NCBI GenBank assembly: GCA_002422305.1
Contig: DIUG01000006.1
Span: 1 to 6,938, forward strand
Source: Patescibacteria group bacterium UBA6164
Lineage (GTDB): Bacteria > Patescibacteriota > Gracilibacteria > BD1-5 > UBA6164
Direction: 5' to 3'
Length of the DNA: 6,938 nt
The notes under the pieces: model-generated
Seen by the model: the letters and a program-made list of their open reading frames with translations, nothing else
The model's database searches: none
Told to the model about the DNA's origin: nothing
Part shown: one piece after another, positions 1-6,756 of the stretch
Numbering within the stretch: the first letter of the stretch is position 1
How the letters are laid out: each line of letters begins with the position of its first letter
Position numbers and translations under genes: made by a program

Positions 1-2
1 TA

Positions 3-113
3 AATGAAATGAAAAAAGACTACTCTGAAGTAGAAAGAAAAAAAATTGAAGAGGAAAGACAAAAGATCGAAGAAAAAAATAACCACAAAAATAGACAAGA
101 TCTATTATTTTAA
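3..113 (+). CDS. 3' end of an unidentified Lys/Glu-rich protein (partial)
   Basis: Only the last 36 codons lie in the window; the gene enters from the left edge and ends at TAA (111-113). The visible tail is almost entirely charged (Lys, Glu, Arg, Gln, Asn), with heptad-like runs such as VERKKIEEERQKIEEKN, which predicts a long amphipathic or coiled-coil helix, and it finishes with DLLF. No domain can be recognised, so I assign no function. The next gene starts 20 bp downstream on the same strand with no terminator between them, so the two are probably co-transcribed. The other two plus-strand frames contain TAA or TAG stops here, which supports this frame, but low-complexity AT-rich sequence can stay open by chance. 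Confidence 0.6.
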   Translation, partial: NEMKKDYSEVERKKIEEERQKIEEKNNHKNRQDLLF

Positions 114-133
114 TAATAATTTAAAAAAGAAAA

Positions 134-568
134 ATGTTTGAAGAAAAAAAGAAAAAGAAAAGTTTTAGGGATATAATTATAAACAAGACAATAGACTATT
201 TAGATAATTCCTTTGATTATGTTTTTATAATATTATCAATAGCAACTGTCATATTTTCATTTTTATTACTATTTGATTTTTATAATAAAATAGTAGCTAA
301 ATGATTTGATATGTTATTATTATTTGAAATATGATTAACTGCTTTAATTTCAGTAAAATTTTACAAAGTTATAAAAGATTATATATGAGATCATAAAATA
401 GAACTTTCAAATTTAGCTGAAATATGAATAGTTACAATACTAAGTAAATTAATATTTAATTTGGAATCTTTTAAAACAGAAGAAGTATTAATTAGAATAT
501 TATTATTAATAGTATTAATAATATTTTATTATTATGAAATGTATTTTAAAGAAAAACATGAAAACTAA
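134..568 (+). CDS. four-TM membrane protein, PsiE-like
   Basis: This is a 144-residue protein once TGA is read as Gly (four in-frame TGA and no GGN codons). A short basic N-terminus (MFEEKKKKK) precedes four hydrophobic segments at about residues 28-49, 59-78, 92-109 and 117-138, and the tail is charged. The pattern of TM2, a short polar loop containing YKVIKDYIGDHKIELSN, then a helix leading to LSKLIF resembles the PsiE (phosphate-starvation-inducible E) family of small four-helix membrane proteins, whose function is unknown. This assignment rests on recalled pattern, not a search; an unrelated small membrane protein is possible. The ATG at 134 is the natural start, with the basic tract just after it. 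No Shine-Dalgarno sequence is visible. It probably shares a transcript with the partial gene upstream and is closed by the hairpin at 604-649. Confidence 0.6.
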
Positions 569-603
569 AATATAAATTACTCCTTACTTTAAAAAAGTAC
601 TTT

Positions 604-649
604 AAAATAAAGAAATAAATTTCATAAAATTTATTTCTTTATTTTTTTT
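604..649 (+). terminator. rho-independent terminator after the PsiE-like gene
   Basis: A perfect 19-bp inverted repeat (604-622 with 627-645) surrounds a 4-nt loop (CATA). The descending arm runs directly into a T tract ending at 649. It begins 35 bp past the TAA of the PsiE-like gene. The stem is nearly all A-T pairs, so it is long rather than GC-rich, like the other terminators in this window. Confidence 0.8.
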
Positions 650-670
650 ACAAGAAAAAATAAAAAAAAT

Positions 671-697
671 TTGATTATATATTTTTTTTCATATAAT
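671..697 (+). promoter_or_regulatory. promoter of tRNA-Phe
   Basis: TTGATT at 671-676 and a perfect TATAAT at 692-697 are separated by 15 bp. This predicts a transcript start near 704, about a dozen bases before the mature tRNA end. It lies between the preceding terminator and the tRNA, so the tRNA appears to be an independent unit. In sequence this AT-rich, -35 matches are cheap; the position of the -10 box is the stronger evidence. Confidence 0.55.
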
Positions 698-716
698 ACT
701 TAAGCAAATTGTTAAT

Positions 717-791
717 GCCGGGGTAGCTCAGGGGTAGAGCAGGGCCCTGAAAAGGCCTGTGTCGGTGGTTCAAATCCGCCCTTCGGCACCA
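717..791 (+). tRNA. tRNA-Phe (anticodon GAA), CCA encoded
   Basis: A complete cloverleaf can be folded by hand. The acceptor stem GCCGGGG pairs with CTTCGGC (two G-T pairs), followed by discriminator A788 and an encoded CCA (789-791). The D stem is GCTC/GAGC with a loop holding GG. The anticodon stem GGGCC/GGCCT carries the loop CTGAAAA, which gives anticodon GAA for Phe. The variable loop is five bases, and the T stem GGTGG/CCGCC has the loop TTCAAAT. The gene is a sharp GC-rich island in the AT-rich surroundings, as expected for a structural RNA in a low-GC genome. It has its own promoter and terminator. Confidence 0.97.
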
Positions 792-800
792 TTTGAAAAC

Positions 801-845
801 AAAAATAGAGTAAAAATATTAAATAATATTTTTACTCTATTTTTT
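801..845 (+). terminator. terminator of tRNA-Phe, probably bidirectional
   Basis: A perfect 20-bp inverted repeat (801-820 with 825-844) with loop AAAT begins nine bases after the tRNA CCA. The arms start with A5 and end with T5, so the hairpin gives a U-rich 3' side on either strand. The converging antiporter gene stops at 864, only 19 bp beyond it, so one element probably ends both transcripts. Confidence 0.82.
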
Positions 846-863
846 AAATTTTAAAATAGAATA

Positions 864-2495
864 TTATAATTTTATTTTATCTGACATTTCGGTAGCAGTT
901 TTTTCAGTTTCAAGAATTACTTCATCTATTCCCAATCTAAATAATTTTTTTTCATCTTCAGAACTTTCAGCTTTAACAATAATTTTTCATGAAATATTCA
1001 TTTTTTTTACTAAACTTGCTATAAAAAATAATTTTTCATGATTTCATATAGAAATAATTATATATTTTGCAAATTCTATATTTATATTTTTTAAAATATT
1101 TGTTTTTAGTGCATTACCAAAAATTATTGCTTTTCATTCTTTTTTAGATTTTTTATAGGTTCTAATATCATTTTCTAGAATAATATAATCAATTCCCTTT
1201 TTATCTAACTGATTCCCTATTATTTTTCATAATTTTCAATATCAAATTAAAACAATATGATCTTTTAAATGATCTGATATTAAATATCAATCTGTATAAG
1301 GATGTTTATTTCATAATAACAAATCTGAAATATATGATATATTTCTTAATAAAAAAGGAGTAATAATCATCGATAAAATACTAACAACTATTAAAATTTG
1401 TCATAATCAATAATCTAATAAATTTTTAAAAATAGCTAATTCAAAAATAATTATCCCTAATTCTCAAAATTGAAATAATGAAATTGATGTTTTTAAAGCA
1501 GCTCTTTTAGTTGTAAAAAAGCTCAAAATAAAATATAATACAATTATTTTTATATACAAAAATAAAATCAATATAAGAAATGTATTTCAAATATTTTTAT
1601 AAAGAAAAAATAAATCTAACTGCATTCAAACTGTTACGAAAAAAAATCATAAAAGTAAATCCCTAAAAGAAATAAAATCTGCTTCAACATGATATTTATA
1701 ATGAGTTTCTGCTATTAATATGCCTGATATAAAAGCTCAAAGTGTATATGTAAATCACAAAAAATGAGATAAAAAAGATGATCACAAAACTATAAATAAT
1801 ATTGATCATACAAAAATTTCATTTGATTTAGTTTTAGCAACTTTATATAAAAAATAATCTAAAATATATTTTCAGAAAATCCGCATTACAATAAATAAAA
1901 TAAAAGCTGCTAAAAGTGTTTTTGTTAAAATATAAAATACAGATAATTCTGTTATAGAAAGTAATGTTATAATTAATAAAATAGGAATAACCATAAAATC
2001 TTGAAACAAAAGTATTCATAATGATATATTTCAATATTTTCTATTTATATCACCATTTTCATTTAAAATTTTTAATACAATAGCAGCAGAAGATAAAGTA
2101 AGTCATAAAGAAATAATCAAAGATTGCTCATTACTTACTTTTAAAAAAATAATTGATAAAAAATAAAAAATAATAAAAATAATAAAAAATTGTAAACTTC
2201 CAAAAAAGAAAACATTTTTTTTCATCTTTTTAAAACTAGACACAGAAAAATCTAAACCAATAGTAAACATTTTAAAAACTATACCATATTCAGCAATTAT
2301 TTTTAAGTAGTCATTATTTTCCAAATGATGTAATCAATATAAAAATGAAATTATTATTCAAGTCAAAATATAACCTATAATTGTAGGCATATTAATCTTA
2401 TTTAATATAATATTAAATACTGTTGAAATAAACAATGTCAAAACTATTATTTCTAAAATCATAATAAATTTATTAAAAAATATTAAAAAAATCAT
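864..2495 (-). CDS. CPA2 monovalent cation:proton antiporter with RCK/TrkA-N domain (KefB-like)
   Basis: This is a 543-residue inner-membrane protein with TGA read as Gly (about 24 of 35 glycines). Residues ~12-390 form the Na+/H+ exchanger domain of the CPA2 family with many hydrophobic helices. Diagnostic stretches are PTIIGYILTG (37-46), GLTLSSAAIVLKIL (131-144), LLFQDFMVIP (162-171, with the family's Gln-Asp), TLGAFISGILIAE (251-263) and FFFVTVGM (284-291). Residues ~412-543 form a TrkA-N (RCK) Rossmann domain beginning HIVLIGYGKLG; the three Gly of GxGxxG (418, 420, 423) are all TGA codons. The role known for the family is exchange of K+ or Na+ for H+ across the membrane, gated by nucleotide binding to the RCK domain. 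Ion specificity cannot be read from the sequence, and no KefF/KefG partner gene is present. ATG at 2495 gives the longest form; ATG at 2462 (MILEIIVL) fits the family N-terminus better. It is the second gene of an operon, 23 bp after murL. Confidence 0.93.
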
Positions 2496-2518
2496 TAGAA
2501 ACTAATATTAATCACAAT

Positions 2519-3928
2519 TTAAAAAACTTGTTTTTTAAGTTCTATAGGTATTATATCTTCATTATAAATTGTAAAAAGCTTTTTTTCAATATCATCAAAA
2601 TCATTTTTATTCATTTTATTTAAAACTTCTTTTATAAATATTTCTAGTATATATGGTAATTTAACATTACTTAACTTTCCCTTTTTCTGTTCTTTTTCTG
2701 ATAAAGAAAGAAGAACTTCTTTACTATATTGTCTATCTAATGTTAAATACATAGAATAAATAACCTCTTCTGCCTCTCAAACACATTCAAAAGGTTTAAT
2801 TCCAGAAATTCATAACAATTCTCTAAAAAGTTTTTCTAAATCTCTTCTTTCATATAAATCTTCTCAAAATATATTTATTATTTCATCAAAAGATAAATAA
2901 GGTCTCAAAATAGAAAATACAAATGCACATTTTGGACAATTATTACACCAAAATTTTTTAGAATATTTTTCAATATTATTAATCTTAAAATTATTATTAC
3001 AACTAGAAAAAAATTTAAAATATTTTTTTCAATATATAGAAAAAAGCTCCGAAATTTTTAATTCATACATTCATCTTAAAAGTGAAAAATATTTCACATT
3101 TTTAGATATGTATTTTGAAACATAATTTGAAAAGTCTTTTTCAAAATCTAAACTTTTTGAATACTGATGATTTATATTCACTCATTCCCATAATATATTT
3201 CAAAAATTTGCGGATTTTTCATTTGATAAAATCAAATATTCATAATCATATAAATAAGAAATAACTTGCATTGAAAATGCTATTATTCAAGTTATTGGAA
3301 CATGTCAATTATAATATCAAATATTATTAAGCTCAAATAATTTATTAGATATTTTTCTACTTACTTGTAGTATTTTTTTTCATGAAATATCACTTGTAGC
3401 TTGTTTTAATTCATCTATTTTTCAAAAAACAAACAAATCAAAATTCAATCATGCTTTTTTTAATAATTCTATAGTAACTATAGAATCTTTTCATCATCAA
3501 ATAGGTACTAATATTTTTTTATTTTTTTCTATATAAAATGATTTTATAGAAACTTTTTCTTTTATATTAACAAAATTAAACAATCATTTAGGTGAAATTT
3601 TATTTGTATACAAAAATTCACCTAATCAATTTATATAAAATTTTTTCCAAAAATTAATTTGAAAATCATCTAAATATCATGATTCTACTAATAATTCATT
3701 AGTAGGAAAAAGTTTATAATAGCTTATTCATAAAGCAATATGTAAATGAAATAAAATATTATCTAAAATATTTTTATCTATATTTTCAATAACTTGAAAA
3801 GAATCATTTTTAAAATCTATAAGTTCTTCAAAAAATACTTCATTATCAAAACTATAATGAAATCTAGCTTTAAGATTTGAAATATCAAATTCAAATCTTT
3901 TGAAATAAAATTTAGAAAATTTTTGCAT
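2519..3928 (-). CDS. murL: MurL-type UDP-MurNAc-L-alanyl-L-glutamate epimerase
   Basis: This 469-residue protein carries the recognisable pattern of MurL, the ATP-dependent enzyme that inverts L-Glu to D-Glu on UDP-MurNAc-L-Ala-L-Glu in an alternative peptidoglycan route (partner ligase MurD2). Features in order: N-terminal FKRFEFD...ARFHYSF; the PP-loop-like ATP site VPIGGGKDS (141-149), its three Gly all TGA; NGHVPIT (207-213); SNEKSAN (235-241); NHQYSKS (253-259); YFSLLR (280-285); SSCN (C310); WCNNCPKC (C328, C331, C334); and KPFECVGE (378-385). The C-terminal ~80 residues are less conserved in appearance and Lys-rich. About 20 of 23 glycines are TGA, while Trp is TGG. The start chosen is ATG 3928: an in-frame ATG at 3976 lies in the putative promoter and would add an unrelated hydrophobic stretch. 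No MurD2 gene is in the window. The family name is from memory of its motifs; some other PP-loop ATPase is much less likely. Confidence 0.92.
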
Positions 3929-3965
3929 AATAATTTTATAATGATTTAAATTTAATAAAATAAAT

Positions 3966-4004
3966 ATTATATACATATATTATACATATAATTTTTTTTT
4001 TCAA
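3966..4004 (-). promoter_or_regulatory. putative promoter of the murL-antiporter operon
   Basis: Reading the minus strand toward murL, there are two TATAAT hexamers, at 3979-3984 and 3966-3971. TTGAAA at 3999-4004 lies only 14 bp upstream of the first, which is short for a -35. Initiation from the first -10 would begin near 3972, downstream of the ATG at 3976 and about 44 bp before the ATG at 3928, which supports the shorter MurL. AT-richness makes chance matches likely. Confidence 0.4.
3970..3990. repeat. tandem 10-bp direct repeat over the murL promoter
   Basis: TATACATATA occurs at 3970-3979 and again at 3981-3990, separated by one base. The 11-bp period puts the copies about one helical turn apart on the same face of DNA. 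The repeats overlap the proposed -10 region of the murL operon. They could be a regulator site or simply a duplicated AT-rich -10 segment. Confidence 0.4.
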
Positions 4005-4012
4005 TTTTAAAT

Positions 4013-4040
4013 TTGATATTTTATTTTTTATTTATATAAT
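4013..4040 (+). promoter_or_regulatory. promoter of rpsO
   Basis: TTGATA (4013-4018) and a perfect TATAAT (4035-4040) are separated by 16 bp, predicting a start near 4047 and a leader of about 65 nt before the rpsO ATG. It is divergent from the murL operon promoter, which sits immediately to its left. Confidence 0.6.
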
Positions 4041-4111
4041 CTACCTGCTTTATATTTACTGGTGTATTTTTCTGGTTTGTATAAAATATTTTAATATATA
4101 AAAATACTATT

Positions 4112-4381
4112 ATGGCTGTTACTAAAGAGATGAAAGCTCAAATTGTAAATGATTTTGGTAAAGGGAAAGGAGATTCTGGATCTACAGAGGTACAAATTGC
4201 AATTTTAACTGCAGAAATTGAAAATTTAAAAGATCATTTATTAGTTCATAAAAAAGATAATCATTCTAGAAGATGAATTTTAATTATGGTTGCAAAAAGA
4301 AGAAAATTACTTACTTACTTAAAAAGTAGTAATATAGAAAAATATAATGAAATCTTAGAAAAATTAAATCTTAGAAAATAA
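4112..4381 (+). CDS. rpsO: 30S ribosomal protein S15
   Basis: This 89-residue protein has exactly the usual length of bacterial S15, a primary 16S rRNA-binding protein of the small-subunit platform that also contributes to the bridge with the 50S subunit. Family signatures seen: FGKGKGDSGSTEVQIAILT (15-33), HKKDNHSRRG (46-55), MVAKRRKLLTYLK (59-71) and the C-terminal LNLRK. The invariant Gly after SRR (residue 55, bases 4274-4276) is TGA, which fixes the genetic code of the window. The other four glycines are GGN, unlike the neighbouring genes, where TGA dominates. No Shine-Dalgarno sequence precedes the ATG; the leader is AT-rich. It is transcribed alone, divergent from murL and convergent with rel, and ends at TAA two bases before a terminator hairpin. 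Confidence 0.98.
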
Positions 4382-4382
4382 T

Positions 4383-4414
4383 AAAAAAGCTCAAAATAAA
4401 TTTTGAGCTTTTTT
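4383..4414. terminator. bidirectional terminator shared by rpsO and rel
   Basis: A perfect 14-bp inverted repeat (4383-4396 with 4401-4414; core AAGCTCAAAA/TTTTGAGCTT) has loop TAAA. Both arms carry A6/T6 at the outer end, so transcripts from either side end in a U-rich arm. It starts one base after the rpsO TAA and lies one base beyond the rel TAA at 4416-4418. The whole 34-bp gap between the two stop codons is thus essentially this one element. Confidence 0.85.
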
Positions 4415-4415
4415 A

Positions 4416-6632
4416 TTAATAATTTTTTTTAGTTTTCAAAATAGTTTCAGAAAATAATAAATCTTTGAATTTCAATTTTAATCTTTCTATAAATCTATCA
4501 ATAATTAAAAAATCATAATCTAATATTTTTAATTTTAAATCTATTTTAGTTTGTAATAATGATACTTTAGAAGTATTTATTGCATCTACATCTATTCACA
4601 TAGAAAAAATAATATCACTAAGCTCTTTTAAAATTCAAATTTGATTTTTAAAAATTAATTCAACATGAAATATAATAAATTGCTCTTCTGTTCATTTTAT
4701 ACATGCAGATAATAACCTTTCTTTATTTACATCTTTTAAAACTTTACAAGCTCTTAAGTGAATTGTAATAACTCCTTTAGAATTTATATGAGCTACAATT
4801 TCATTATTTAATTTATCTTTACAACATTCTCATATTTTATATGGTAAATTATCTTCTCATCATATAATTAATTTTCTATTTACTAAATCTATAAAATCTT
4901 TATCTATATTTTTAAATGAATTAGGTATCTTTTTTTCTTTTTTAAGTGGTAATATTTTTCTAGTTTTTAAAATCTTTTTCATTATTATAGAAGGATTTAC
5001 ACTAAAATCACCAACTTGTTCTAATAATTTAAATCTATCTTCTTTTGTATAAATTACTCCATCAATATTTTTCAAAATAGATAAATCTTTATCAAATTGT
5101 TCAAATCAAGATTTTTCTAAATATTTATTCATCATTTCTTTTCATCTTTCTCTATGTAAGTCTATATCTTCTTTTTTTAAGTAATTTTTTATCCTATTTC
5201 TAGCTTTTACTGTTTTAACAAAAGATATCCGAAATGGATTTGGTTTTTTATTTTTATCTATAATAATTTCAACTATATCTCAATTATGTAATTCTTTATC
5301 AAGAGGATAAACTGAATTATTTACTTTAGCAATACTTATATGATCTCACAAATCACTATGTAAATAATATGCAAAATCTACTGGTGTAGCTCAAAAAGGT
5401 AAATTTATAAAATCTCATTTAGGTGTAAAAACAAAAATTCTATCTTTAAAAACATCCACTTTTAATGATCATACAAAATCACTATCTCAAACATTATTTA
5501 CCAAATCTTTTAATTCATTAACCCAATCTATTTCAGTAGCTAACTTACTTCATTTTTCCTTATATTCAAAATGAGCTGCAACTCATATATTTGAATATTC
5601 TTTCATTTCATATGTCTTTATTTGAATTTCTGTAGGTTGCTTTCTATGAGATTTGAAAAGTCACATAACATTTGTATGCAAACTTTTATATCAATTTGGT
5701 TTAGGTAATGCTATATAATCTTTAAATCTACTAGGTAATGGAGTTAATGTATTATGTATTATTCATAAAACTTTATAACAATCTTCTTCTGTTTCTACCA
5801 TAATCATTATTCAAAAAAGATCATACAAATCTTTTGCATATACTAATCATTTTTTTACTATTTTTTTATGAATTGAATAAATAGACTTAACTCTTAAATC
5901 TATTTGATAATTTTTAATCTTTCATTCAAATAATTTTTCTATTTCTTTTCTTGCATTTTGAATGAAAAGTTTTATTTCAGGTTCTAAGTCTCTTAACTCA
6001 TTAAAAAGTGTTTTATAATTATCTGGTTCTAATATTTTAAAACACTCTAAATCCAAATCATTTTTTATATGATATAATCATAATCTATCAGCAATTGGAG
6101 AATATATATTCAAAGTTTCCAAAGCAATTTTTTCTCTTTTTTCTTTTTTAGGATGATGACTAAGAGTTCTCATATTATGAAGCCTATCAGAAAGTTTTAT
6201 AAATATAACTCTTAAGTCATCTGCCATTGCTATAAACATTTTTCTAAGACTTCATATGCTCCTCTCTTCTCACTTATACTTAACTTTCGATAATTTTTCC
6301 ATTCATACACATAAAAAAGCAACTTCTTCTCCAAATTCATTTTTAATATCATCTTCAGTTCTTAATGTATCCTCTATTACATCATGCAAAAAACATGCCT
6401 GTATTGTATATAAATCAGGTTTCAAACTTAAAAGAATCTCAACAGATTCAACTGGATGAATTAAATAAGGATCTCCAGATAATCTATTTTGTCACTCATG
6501 AGCAATCTTTGTATATTCATAAGCTCTAAATATTTCCTCCCTAATATACTCAATATTTAAATTACTCATATATTTAAATACTTTTATAACAATTTTCTCA
6601 ACCTTCTTATCTATATTTCAATATTTATCCAT
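4416..6632 (-). CDS. rel: bifunctional RelA/SpoT-type (p)ppGpp synthetase/hydrolase
   Basis: This 738-residue cytosolic protein has the full long-Rel architecture; it makes and degrades the stringent-response alarmone (p)ppGpp. The HD hydrolase domain shows AHEGQ (H45), GDPYLIHP, FLHDVIEDT (H83, D84, E87, D88) and KLSDRLHNMRTL (146-157), so hydrolase residues look intact. The synthetase domain has DLYDLFGI, RFKDYI (302-307; the RxKD form of bifunctional enzymes rather than ExDD of E. coli RelA), PKPNGYKSLHT (310-320) and EIQIKT (335-340). A TGS domain covers ~390-453 (VFTPKGDFINLPFGATPVDFAY). A Cys-containing domain follows (C603, C604, H625, C629), with a C-terminal ACT-like domain from ~665. 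About 28 of 33 glycines are TGA, including two adjacent ones at 4857-4862. Start 6632 is preferred; in-frame ATGs at 6650 and 6674 lie close to or upstream of the likely transcript start. It ends in two tandem TAA codons and faces a divergent pilin gene. Confidence 0.97.
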
Positions 6633-6664
6633 AATTATATTTAAAAACATAAAATATTTATAAT

Positions 6665-6692
6665 ATTCTATCATATATAAATGTTTTGTAAA
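6665..6692 (-). promoter_or_regulatory. putative promoter of rel
   Basis: On the minus strand, TTTACA (6687-6692) and TAGAAT (6665-6670) are separated by 16 bp, predicting a start near 6658. That leaves a leader of about 25 nt to the ATG at 6632 and disfavors the upstream ATG at 6674. The match is moderate and the background is AT-rich. Confidence 0.4.
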
Positions 6693-6699
6693 TATTTTC

Positions 6700-6727
6700 T
6701 TTACATAAAAAGAAAAAAGATTAAAAT
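6700..6727 (+). promoter_or_regulatory. putative promoter of the pilin-like gene
   Basis: TTTACA (6700-6705) and TAAAAT (6722-6727) with a 16-bp spacer point toward the pilin-like gene, giving a leader of about 20 nt to the ATG at 6757. It stands almost back to back with the rel promoter in the 124-bp divergent intergenic region. Confidence 0.4.
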
Positions 6728-6756
6728 AAGAATAATTTATTTAATAAAATATATTT

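Noticed and set aside
585..603. Small inverted repeat TACTTT/AAAGTA before the 604-649 hairpin
   Set aside because: It has a six-bp A-T-rich stem and no U tract; chance is likely in this composition, and the strong terminator follows at once.
1843..2034. Minus-strand ORF of 63 codons rich in Tyr, Phe and Ile
   Set aside because: It is in a different frame from the antiporter, whose conserved LLFQDFMVIP and following helices cover the same bases.
2463..2495. Certainty about the antiporter start
   Set aside because: ATG 2495 and ATG 2462 are both usable and no Shine-Dalgarno sequence separates them; the longer form is reported and the shorter fits the family N-terminus better.
3491..3520. Identification of the PP-loop protein as QueC, ThiI, TilS or an NAD synthetase
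   Set aside because: The GGGKDS loop is shared with such ATPases, but the later motifs NGHVPIT, NHQYSKS, YFSLLR, WCxxCPKC and KPFECVGE are the MurL pattern.
4857..5075. Short minus-strand ORFs seen when TGA is a stop, such as 4860-5075 within rel and similar pieces at 2519-2752 and 3728-3976 (murL) and 2103-2324 (antiporter)
   Set aside because: They are in-frame fragments of the long genes, bounded by TGA codons that encode Gly; they are not separate genes or pseudogene pieces.
6256..6459. Plus-strand ORF of 67 codons
   Set aside because: It lies antisense inside the conserved HD hydrolase region of rel, which is certain; its product is Ser/Lys-rich with no recognisable motif.
864..6632. 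Reading TGA as Trp (Mycoplasma/Spiroplasma code 4)
   Set aside because: Conserved positions demand Gly (S15 SRRG, Rel PKPNGY, RCK GxGxxG, MurL NGHVP), and Trp positions use TGG.
864..6632. Multiple decayed pseudogenes
   Set aside because: With table 25 the frames are uninterrupted over 543, 469 and 738 codons, lengths match the families, and active-site motifs are intact.
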